A DNA stretch of 23,286 nt from JALOAR01 sp964348605 (GTDB taxonomy: Bacteria > Patescibacteriota > Minisyncoccia > UBA6257 > Colwellbacteraceae). The stretch spans positions 1 through 23,286 of the forward strand of contig CAYGDC010000005.1 in the NCBI GenBank assembly GCA_964348605.1. The letters are read 5' to 3'. How positions within the stretch are numbered: position 1 is the stretch's first letter; the number at the start of each line of letters is the position of its first letter. The notes beneath the pieces are model-generated. The model was not told the DNA's origin, ran no database searches, and saw only the letters and a program-made list of their open reading frames with translations. A program made the translations under genes and the position numbers. Below are positions 15,256 through 20,864 of this stretch, piece after piece.

Positions 15256-16041
15256 TTAATAATCAGTAATCAGCCTTCCATCTAAATGATCTATCTCATG
15301 CTGAAATATTCTTGCAAGAATGCCAAAAGCTCTAATTTTAATTTTTTTGCCTTTTTTATCTTCGGCTTCAAGCGTAATAACTTCGGGACGATAGATTTGA
15401 AGAGTTGTGTTTGGGACGCTCAGGCATCCTTCTTCCAATACAGACTTTTCTTTTGAGCGCTTAATAATACGTGGATTAAAAATAACATAAAATTTATTAT
15501 TATCGCTTGCAATAAACATCCGCCAATCTAGTCCAACCTGGTTTGCAGAAAGGCCAACTCCGCCTTTTTCTTCCATTATTTTTCTCATCGCAAAAATCAT
15601 TTCTTTAATTTCTTGCGCGCTGTGTTCTTGAAAATTAAAATCAGGTATTTGGCGTTTTAGGATTTTTGAATTTTTATTTTTGACTGTCACAAGTTCCATT
15701 TTTTTAGAATCTGTTTTTACAGATAGTCTTTGTTGTTTTATGTCCTTAGCGTCTTTCGGCGCTGTTATTTTGTTTTTTGTAATTTGCCACATTCTCATAA
15801 AATAAGCTCCTTTATTTTTTATACGCGTATTTTCAGCTATAGATTTTGCGATGTAAAGCATTTTTTCACCGTTTTCATCCCGCGCCATTTTAATATAAAG
15901 GGATTTATAAGTTGGGTCACGAAGAATATCGGCAACCATAAGGCCAATCATTTGATGTCGTGAATGAATGCGAGATTTTTTTGCCCGTTCCTGTATCCTA
16001 TCAAGATAGGCATTAAATTGTAATTTCAAACCATCACTCAT
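15256..16041 (-). CDS. def: Peptide deformylase with N-terminal helical domain
   Basis: 261 residues; normal deformylases have about 150-190. Residues about 126-261 are the deformylase: motif 1 GVGLSANQ (161-168), motif 2 EGCLS (204-208) with metal ligand Cys206, motif 3 QHEIDH (247-252) with ligands His248 and His252 and catalytic Glu249. It removes formyl groups from nascent proteins. Residues 1-90 are a basic helical domain (NAYLDRIQERAKKSRIHS, DPTYKSLYIKMA, NKGAYFM) resembling, from memory, small stand-alone hypothetical proteins of CPR genomes; its function is unknown. A linker (90-115) joins the two. Met115 (15699-15697) could be an internal start giving a normal-sized enzyme, but the frame is continuous from a well-placed promoter. 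Confidence 0.9.
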   Translation of the reverse strand: MSDGLKLQFNAYLDRIQERAKKSRIHSRHQMIGLMVADILRDPTYKSLYIKMARDENGEKMLYIAKSIAENTRIKNKGAYFMRMWQITKNKITAPKDAKDIKQQRLSVKTDSKKMELVTVKNKNSKILKRQIPDFNFQEHSAQEIKEMIFAMRKIMEEKGGVGLSANQVGLDWRMFIASDNNKFYVIFNPRIIKRSKEKSVLEEGCLSVPNTTLQIYRPEVITLEAEDKKGKKIKIRAFGILARIFQHEIDHLDGRLITDY

Positions 16042-16048
16042 TATGTAT

Positions 16049-16054
16049 ATTATA
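16049..16054 (-). promoter_or_regulatory. Candidate leaderless -10 of def
   Basis: Minus-strand TATAAT (16054-16049), 7 bases before ATG 16041. A weak TTGTAA (16079-16074) sits 19 bp upstream. Confidence 0.45.
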
Positions 16055-16073
16055 TCTCACAACAACGCACAAC

Positions 16074-16098
16074 TTACAAATTTTTAAAATTTTTGTAA
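16074..16098. repeat. Inverted repeat between divergent def and prepilin genes
   Basis: TTACAAA and TTTGTAA arms (7 bp) around an A/T core. It lies in the shared promoter region and could be an operator, but A/T-rich palindromes arise easily by chance. Confidence 0.3.
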
Positions 16099-16161
16099 TC
16101 TTTATTTTTTAAACCTTATTTTGCTAAGCCATAAATCTATTGCACAAATTTTTAGCTACTA

Positions 16162-16170
16162 TGATATGAT
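16162..16170 (+). promoter_or_regulatory. Extended -10 of prepilin-like gene
   Basis: TGA-TATGAT, with the GTG start 30 bases beyond the hexamer. TTGCAC (16140-16145) is a weak -35 at 19 bp. Confidence 0.4.
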
Positions 16171-16200
16171 TAACTTAATTAATAATCCATAGTTCTAAAT

Positions 16201-17091
16201 GTGAAAAAAAATAAACCATTTTTTCAAAAAAGTTTGTTACAATATAGGGCATTGCGGGGATTTACTCTTGTTGAGCTTTCACTTACTATCGCCATCGTGG
16301 CAGGACTTACTGCTGTTGCAGTCATAGCTATGAATCCAGCAGAGCTATCTGCTCAAATGAGAGACGGACAAAGAATTGCGGCCGTAGGAACACTTAGAGA
16401 AACCCTAGGCGTTCTTATTGCGGAAAATCCAAGTTTGCCAACTGGTTTCGGGCTAACTAATTTTGCATATATTTCTTTGCCAGACACTCACTCTGATTGT
16501 CGTAATATTATTAATTTACCGCCCCGCACTGATGGACGAGTATATCATTGCGTAACTGCCGCAAATTTAATGAGAATTGATGGCACAGGATGGATGCCAG
16601 TTAATCTTACTGCGATTAGAGGAGGTAGTCCTATATCTGTTTTACCAATAGACCCAATTAATAACGCTAGTTTTTTTTATGAATATCTTCCTTCCGCTCA
16701 TCACAGATATGCTTTTTCTGCAAGAATTGAATCTATAAGGCAAATAACACAAAATCCATCAGGTATTTTTGCTACTCGTTTTACAGCCCCATTTAATTTT
16801 AGTCTCTCGACGAGCCCATCTTTAGGATCAGTTATACGAGGAAGCTCTGTCTCCGCTACTATTACTGCTTCTTTAATTTCTGGCGTTACTCGAGAAATAT
16901 CTTTCTCTGCTTCTGGCCTGCCTGCGGGTGTTACTACTACCTTTTCTCCCACCAGTTGCAATCCTCTTTGCAATTCAACTTTAAGCGTCATTACAAGCGC
17001 CGTCACTCCTGTAGGCACTCATTCTATAACTATAACAGGGGCTGGTAGAGGCATTACTCGCACTACCATATACTCTTTAACAGTGAATTAA
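16201..17091 (+). CDS. Prepilin-like protein with pilin head and C-terminal Ig-like domain
   Basis: 296 residues from GTG. A 20-residue basic leader ends in Gly20, followed by FTLVE: a class III prepilin peptidase site with Phe at +1 and Glu at +5, then a hydrophobic helix (about 21-45). The head (about 46-185) carries a Cys100/Cys117 pair and the blocks CVTAANL-RIDG-GW-P, GGSP--VLP-D, ARIESIRQ and IF-T-FTA. The same blocks, with the same Cys spacing, appear in the fibre protein at 20865. Residues about 200-296 form a Ser/Thr-rich beta domain (SGLPAGVTTTFSPTSC, then SITITGAGRG, ending SLTVN) resembling bacterial Ig-like surface modules, with Cys253/Cys257. Likely a surface (pseudo)pilin. No pilus-assembly genes are in the window. 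Divergent from def. Confidence 0.85.
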   Translation: MKKNKPFFQKSLLQYRALRGFTLVELSLTIAIVAGLTAVAVIAMNPAELSAQMRDGQRIAAVGTLRETLGVLIAENPSLPTGFGLTNFAYISLPDTHSDCRNIINLPPRTDGRVYHCVTAANLMRIDGTGWMPVNLTAIRGGSPISVLPIDPINNASFFYEYLPSAHHRYAFSARIESIRQITQNPSGIFATRFTAPFNFSLSTSPSLGSVIRGSSVSATITASLISGVTREISFSASGLPAGVTTTFSPTSCNPLCNSTLSVITSAVTPVGTHSITITGAGRGITRTTIYSLTVN

Positions 17092-17215
17092 TTTTTAATT
17101 TATTAGTTTCATTTTTGTGGGGAAAACAAAAAAAGAACGTCATCCCCGCTTTCGTGGAAGCCCGCTTTGCGGGAAGTTTAAAAGCTTAAAAGTTTCAAAG
17201 TTTCAAGAATACTGG

Positions 17216-17235
17216 ATTCCCGCCTTCGCGGGAAT
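17216..17235. repeat. ATTCCC-N8-GGGAAT hairpin
   Basis: A perfect 8-bp stem ATTCCCGC/GCGGGAAT with loop CTTC, flanked by CTGG and GAC. It fits the general form of the Neisseria dRS3 repeat (ATTCCC-N8-GGGAAT), though shared ancestry is not implied. Variants occur at 19719-19738 and 19757-19774. Confidence 0.7.
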
Positions 17236-17408
17236 GACACTATTCTAAAATTCTATATTCCCATTCTAAATTCCATATTCCAGATTCTATATTCTATTGA
17301 AAGTCGTCTGTTGTTAGTCATTGGTTGCCAGTTGTCTGTCGTAAGTTGATAGTCGTCAGTCGTTTGTTATCAGTAGTCAGTTACCTGTTGCCAGTTCTAA
17401 AACAAAGA

Positions 17409-17414
17409 TATAAA
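17409..17414 (+). promoter_or_regulatory. Candidate -10 of S41 protease gene
   Basis: TATAAA 13 bases before ATG 17428. TTGCCA (17388-17393), part of the word array, is a possible -35, but the spacing is only 15 bp. Confidence 0.3.
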
Positions 17415-17427
17415 ATTACACCATAAT

Positions 17428-18636
17428 ATGACAGATAAAAAGAAAATCATTTGTATTATTGCGTTTAGCCTACTTGGAATCATTACAGCTGGAGCGTTAT
17501 TTTACGGAGGGTATCATATCGGCTTTAGCCAAACTAGACTTATTCGCATTGAAGGAGTAGCAGATATTTACCCAGGAGATGCAACCGCCGCTGACTTTGG
17601 AGTATTTTGGCAGGCTTGGGATAAAATTAAAGAAAGACATCTTCGTTCAGGCACTCTTTCGGCGCAAGAAATGATTCATGGAGCGATAAAAGGACTTGCG
17701 GAAAGCGCTGGTGACCCACACACAACATTTTTTTCTCCCGAAGACGCTTCAAGATTCACAGAGAATATTGATGGCAGATTTGGTGGCATTGGCGCCGAGC
17801 TTGAAGAAAGAAATAATCAAATAATCGTCGTAACACCACTTAAGGGGACACCTGCAGAAAGAGCAGGGCTTAAGCCGAGAGACACTGTTATTAAAGCAGA
17901 TGGAGTAGAGCTTTCAGGTAAGACAGTTCAAGATGCGATACGAATAATTCGCGGTGAGCCAGGCACGGAAGTTAAGCTTGTTATATCAAGAGAAGGTGAT
18001 GTAGGGACAAAAAACATCCAAATTACAAGAGAGATGATAACTTTGCCGACTGTAGAGTGGGAATGGAAAGATGGCGATGTGGCGTATGTCCGACTTATTA
18101 GTTTTAATCAAAATGCACCTCTTGCTTTTTATAGTGTTATTCGAGAATTAATTGCCGAAAATCCACGAGCGATGATTTTAGATTTACGCAATAATCCTGG
18201 GGGATATCTTGAAGTCGCAGTCAATCTTACAGGGTGGTTTATAGACAGAGGAGAAGTGGTAGTTAAAGAGAGATATGCTGATGGGGAAGACAGGATTTTC
18301 CGTTCTCACGGCAATGCGGCACTTAAAAATTTACCAATGGTGATTCTTGTAAATGGAGGAACAACTTCAGCCGCTGAAATTATGGCGGGGGCGATAAGGG
18401 ATATAAACGGCACAAGACTTATTGGAGAAAGAACATTTGGCAAAGGAACGGTGCAAACTTTAGAAAAGCTAAAAGACAACTCAATGCTTAAAATTACTGT
18501 AGCAAACTGGGTTACTCCCGATGGCCACATTATAGAAGGGAGTGGTCTTATACCAGACATAAATATCAAAGCAGAAGCAAATAATGAAGAGGACTTACAA
18601 TTAAATAAAGCACTAGAATTACTAAGGGAAAATTAG
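17428..18636 (+). CDS. S41 family C-terminal processing peptidase (CtpA/Prc type)
   Basis: 402 residues. An N-terminal hydrophobic segment (about 7-29) anchors it or acts as a signal, placing the enzyme outside the membrane. A CtpA N-terminal segment with DPHTTFFSPED is at 96-106, a PDZ domain at about 115-200 (RFGGIGAELE, then GTPAERAGLKPRD), and the protease core follows with LDLRNNPGG (251-259), nucleophile Ser314 in GGTTSAAEI, and Lys339/Gln343 in GERTFGKGTVQ. The Ser-Lys dyad is complete. It trims C-termini of exported proteins, and in some bacteria processes cell-wall enzymes. No specific substrate can be assigned. It is 12 bases upstream of rplI. Confidence 0.95.
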   Translation: MTDKKKIICIIAFSLLGIITAGALFYGGYHIGFSQTRLIRIEGVADIYPGDATAADFGVFWQAWDKIKERHLRSGTLSAQEMIHGAIKGLAESAGDPHTTFFSPEDASRFTENIDGRFGGIGAELEERNNQIIVVTPLKGTPAERAGLKPRDTVIKADGVELSGKTVQDAIRIIRGEPGTEVKLVISREGDVGTKNIQITREMITLPTVEWEWKDGDVAYVRLISFNQNAPLAFYSVIRELIAENPRAMILDLRNNPGGYLEVAVNLTGWFIDRGEVVVKERYADGEDRIFRSHGNAALKNLPMVILVNGGTTSAAEIMAGAIRDINGTRLIGERTFGKGTVQTLEKLKDNSMLKITVANWVTPDGHIIEGSGLIPDINIKAEANNEEDLQLNKALELLREN

Positions 18637-18648
18637 TATTTTAATTGA

Positions 18649-19089
18649 ATGAAAATAATCTTCCTCAAAGATCTTAAAAATATTGGGAGACGTGGAGAAA
18701 TCAAAGAAGTATCAGACGGATACGCTAAAAACTTTCTCTTGCCTAGGGGCATTGCTGAATTAGCTACCACAGAAATAATAAACAATATCAATCAAGCGCG
18801 CATATCGACAGAAAAAGAAGTTGCTAAAAAGCAAGAAAAAATAAAGCAGCTGGAAAATGAGGTAAGATTAGAATTTAATTTAAAAACAGGCAAAAAAGGA
18901 GAAACATATGGATCAGTTACACGAGAAGATATCATAGAAGCCCTTCAGCAAAAAAACTATAATGATATCGAAGTGCAGCTTCTCAAGCCATTAAAACAAA
19001 TTGGAGAACACGCAGTAGATATAAGCTACGGAAATAATACGACAGGTAAGCTAAATATAGTTATTAAGCCAGAGTCAACAAATAAATAA
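18649..19089 (+). CDS. rplI: 50S ribosomal protein L9 (bL9)
   Basis: 146 residues, close to the usual 149. The N-terminal 23S-binding domain has MKIIFLKDLKNIGRRGEIKEVSDGYAKNFL, the family signature, then a long connecting helix (about 41-75) and a C-terminal domain with GKLFGSVT-like KGETYGSVT. bL9 is reported missing in some CPR groups, so its presence may help placement. No Shine-Dalgarno is seen. It follows the S41 protease by 12 bases and its stop abuts the convergent rpmA stop. Confidence 0.97.
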   Translation: MKIIFLKDLKNIGRRGEIKEVSDGYAKNFLLPRGIAELATTEIINNINQARISTEKEVAKKQEKIKQLENEVRLEFNLKTGKKGETYGSVTREDIIEALQQKNYNDIEVQLLKPLKQIGEHAVDISYGNNTTGKLNIVIKPESTNK

Positions 19090-19374
19090 TTAAGCCGCGA
19101 TCAGGGTAACGCTTACTTCTTTTGCTGCGCGGATTTTTGTATTAAAGCCAATTTTTCTTGTATTGCGAAAATTAACAACGCCAGATTTCATAGCAAAAAT
19201 AGTATCATCTTTTCCGCGACTAACATTTGCGCCAGGTAATACTTGAGTTCCGCGCTGGCGTAGAATAATTTGACCAGCGGCAACAAATTGTCCGTGATTT
19301 TTTTTAATTCCTAATCTTTGGGAGCGAGAATCGCGTCCATTTTTTGTAGAGCCTAGGGCCTTTGTATGCGCCAT
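19090..19374 (-). CDS. rpmA: 50S ribosomal protein L27 (bL27)
   Basis: 94 residues. MAHTKALGSTKNGRDS and RLGIKK at the start, then AGQIILRQRGTQVLPGANV and DDTIFA are the L27 signature; the N-terminus reaches the peptidyl transferase centre. The protein starts directly with MAHTKA and has no cleavable N-terminal extension of the Firmicutes type. The usual partner rplU (L21) is not next to it. Its stop codon is immediately adjacent to the rplI stop on the opposite strand, with no room for a terminator between them. Confidence 0.97.
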   Translation of the reverse strand: MAHTKALGSTKNGRDSRSQRLGIKKNHGQFVAAGQIILRQRGTQVLPGANVSRGKDDTIFAMKSGVVNFRNTRKIGFNTKIRAAKEVSVTLIAA

Positions 19375-19438
19375 AATTTAATAAATATGTATTTTAATAC
19401 TTTTTATAACTTAATAATGCTATTATAAATCATAGGCA

Positions 19439-19615
19439 ATGTCAAATAAAAACTTAGAATTTTCACTTTCTTTTTTGTGGCATAAAATCCCTTTTAATCA
19501 AAAAGCGAAGGCTATTATTATATTCGTTCTTGCGATAAGTTTATCGTTTGGACTAGGACTTATAGTGGCTGACAGAAACAATAGAGCGCCAATAATGATA
19601 GAGCAATGCCCGTAA
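19439..19615 (+). CDS. Small membrane protein, possibly truncated
   Basis: A 58-residue frame starting MSNKNLEFSLSFLWHKIPF, with a hydrophobic span at about residues 24-44 and ending ADRNNRAPIMIEQCP. TATAAA (19424-19429) lies 9 bases before the ATG. The RAP-I-IE-C ending resembles, from memory, the start of longer CPR membrane proteins that continue into a small extracellular domain. Here the frame stops right after that point and repeat mosaic follows, so it may be a remnant. Function unknown. Confidence 0.55.
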   Translation: MSNKNLEFSLSFLWHKIPFNQKAKAIIIFVLAISLSFGLGLIVADRNNRAPIMIEQCP

Positions 19616-19884
19616 AGCTTTAAGGAGAGTGTTTTTTAGATTTTGAATTTTTTAATTTTTTTAACATTGATGCTTTTTAACTTTTTAACTTTTAAGTTTC
19701 CCGTGGAAGCGGATTCTGGACTCTCGCTTCCGCGAGGGTGACGAGAGGAAGTGTCGTTCCCGCGAAAGCGGGAATCCAGAGTCTTTGAAACTTTTAAACA
19801 TTGAAACTTTTAAACTTTTCTCGCGTAGCGAGATAATTTGTGATTTTGTAAGTCGTCAGTTGTTTGTCGTTTGTAATTTGTTTG

Positions 19885-19914
19885 TCTCGCTTCGCGAGAT
19901 CCCGCAAAGCGGGA
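19885..19914. repeat. GATC-joined double hairpin, copy 2
   Basis: TCTCGC-TTC-GCGAGA directly followed by TCCCGC-AAA-GCGGGA. Both stems are perfect 6 bp and the junction is GA|TC. Confidence 0.85.
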
Positions 19915-19936
19915 TAATTTGGTGCTTGTGGTTTTG

Positions 19937-19966
19937 TCTGGCTACGCCAGATCTCGCGTAGCGAGA
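19937..19966. repeat. GATC-joined double hairpin, copy 3
   Basis: TCTGGC-TAC-GCCAGA directly followed by TCTCGC-GTA-GCGAGA. Both stems are perfect; the loops TAC and GTA are complementary. The junction is GA|TC. Confidence 0.85.
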
Positions 19967-19980
19967 GTTTTGCTTGAATG

Positions 19981-20742
19981 CTACCTATACCCAATCTCCT
20001 TCAGCCAACCAATATTTTCCCATTCCCAAAGCTTTTTAGCCCCAAGAAACGCCTGATAATCATCAGCAAAATCAGGAAATTCTTGAATTTCTATTTCTCC
20101 TTTTATAGCGCCCCAATCATGTTCGCAGTTTTTAGCAAAACCATTTTTCCAAGGAAGCTTGACTTTCTCATTACCTCCTTTCGTTCTTTTTATAGCCCCA
20201 CATTTTCGACAAGACTGATTTTGGTCTACTCGCAGAATCCATCTCGTAGATATTTCGGGAATCTCATATCTAAGTGGTTCCATATATGCCGAAGTCTGTA
20301 AACAATAATCGCGATATATCGCTTGCGAAGTTTTTATATCAAGCACGCCGATTTTACCACCAATCTCTGCTATTGCATCAACGGTACCAGAATATCTTTC
20401 ATCAAAATTAATAATCTTTTTTTCAATATGTTCGCGTGCAACAGAGATTTTCATCTGCTCATTTATTTTTATAAATGCTTCTACTGCTGGCCGAACATCA
20501 TCTGTTAAAGCAGGGGAGTCGCCAACCATAATCGCTTGAATAACTTCATGAATTATCGTTCCTTCATCAGCCGACTTTTGTTTTATTGCTTCTCCCGCCT
20601 CATAACTCGGCAATGATGCATAGTAGCGATACAAAGCAGGTTTTGCTTTTATATTAATAATACTTGTAACGCGTGGATACCAAATATCATTTATGATGTA
20701 ACCCGCACCAAGCTTAAAATCTTTTAGGTTTTTATATTCCAT
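19981..20742 (-). CDS. PD-(D/E)XK superfamily nuclease-like protein with Cys/His cluster
   Basis: 253 residues. The RecB/Cas4-like nuclease pattern is complete: His65 in EGTIIHE, Asp122 in SGTVDAI, Asp135-x-Lys137 in VLDIKTS, and Gln149/Tyr153 in LQTSAYM. An insert at 178-208 has Cys178-x2-Cys181 and Cys206-x-His208, a plausible zinc site. There is no helicase domain and no Fe-S cysteine set. Upstream sequence YIINDIWYPRVTSI (15-28) and the WEWENIGWL ending are distinctive but not assigned. The likely role is a DNA nuclease in repair, recombination or defence; no partner genes are adjacent. The stop lies right at the edge of the repeat mosaic. Confidence 0.75.
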   Translation of the reverse strand: MEYKNLKDFKLGAGYIINDIWYPRVTSIINIKAKPALYRYYASLPSYEAGEAIKQKSADEGTIIHEVIQAIMVGDSPALTDDVRPAVEAFIKINEQMKISVAREHIEKKIINFDERYSGTVDAIAEIGGKIGVLDIKTSQAIYRDYCLQTSAYMEPLRYEIPEISTRWILRVDQNQSCRKCGAIKRTKGGNEKVKLPWKNGFAKNCEHDWGAIKGEIEIQEFPDFADDYQAFLGAKKLWEWENIGWLKEIGYR

Positions 20743-20792
20743 ATAGCAATGCGTATCATAACAAACTAGTTATGTAATCAGCAAACAAGAGA

Positions 20793-20807
20793 TCTCGCGT
20801 AGCGAGA
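20793..20807. repeat. Single 15-nt hairpin
   Basis: TCTCGC-GTA-GCGAGA, identical to the monomers at 19819-19833 and 19952-19966. It lies between the nuclease gene start and the fibre-gene promoter. Confidence 0.8.
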
Positions 20808-20845
20808 GTCTTTGTACTTATCCACAAGCATTCTCAAGCCACATA

Positions 20846-20854
20846 TGTTATACT
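20846..20854 (+). promoter_or_regulatory. Extended -10 of prepilin-fibre gene
   Basis: TGT-TATACT, a perfect extended -10, 10 bases before ATG 20865. It implies a leader of only a few bases. No convincing -35. Confidence 0.5.
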
Positions 20855-20864
20855 TCCTAGCAAG

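Larger units (their letters stand above)
17092..17427. repeat. Repeat mosaic between prepilin and S41 protease genes
   Basis: 336 bases without a credible gene. In order: CATCCCCGCTTTCG half-element (about 17139), hairpin CCCGC-TTT-GCGGG (17161-17173), A/T words AAAAGTTTCAAAG (about 17175-17207), an 8-bp hairpin (17216-17235), TTCTAAATTCCATATTCC-type words (17240-17297), then GTCGTCAGTCGTTTGT-type words (17298-17400), and a TATAAA box (17409-17414) 13 bases before the next ATG. Bases 17139-17149 and 17228-17238 are inverted repeats matching 10 of 11. Confidence 0.75.
19616..19980. repeat. Repeat mosaic upstream of PD-(D/E)XK gene
   Basis: 365 bases without a credible gene. In order: T-rich TTTTTAACTTTTTAAC words (about 19640-19698), hairpins at 19723-19736 (CTCGC-TTCC-GCGAG) and 19757-19774 (TTCCCGC-GAAA-GCGGGAA), GAAACTTTTAAAC words (19783-19818), hairpin TCTCGC-GTA-GCGAGA (19819-19833), GTCGTCAGTTGTTTGTCG words (19850-19884), and two 30-nt double hairpins. 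It is the densest cluster in the window. Confidence 0.8.

Noticed and set aside
15118..15258. Possible CRISPR array
   Set aside because: The words are short, inexact and without regular spacers, and there is no cas gene nearby.
14938..15285. Plus-strand open frame spanning the fmt start and the def end
   Set aside because: It runs antisense to two real genes and through the degenerate arrays; the protein shows word repetition (TNTKSQTNYKHQITN).
19794..19994. Minus-strand open frame of 66 codons across the repeat mosaic
   Set aside because: Its sequence is a translation of hairpins and word arrays (ALRDLAKRDK and similar). It has no promoter or domain and ends inside the next gene's stop region.
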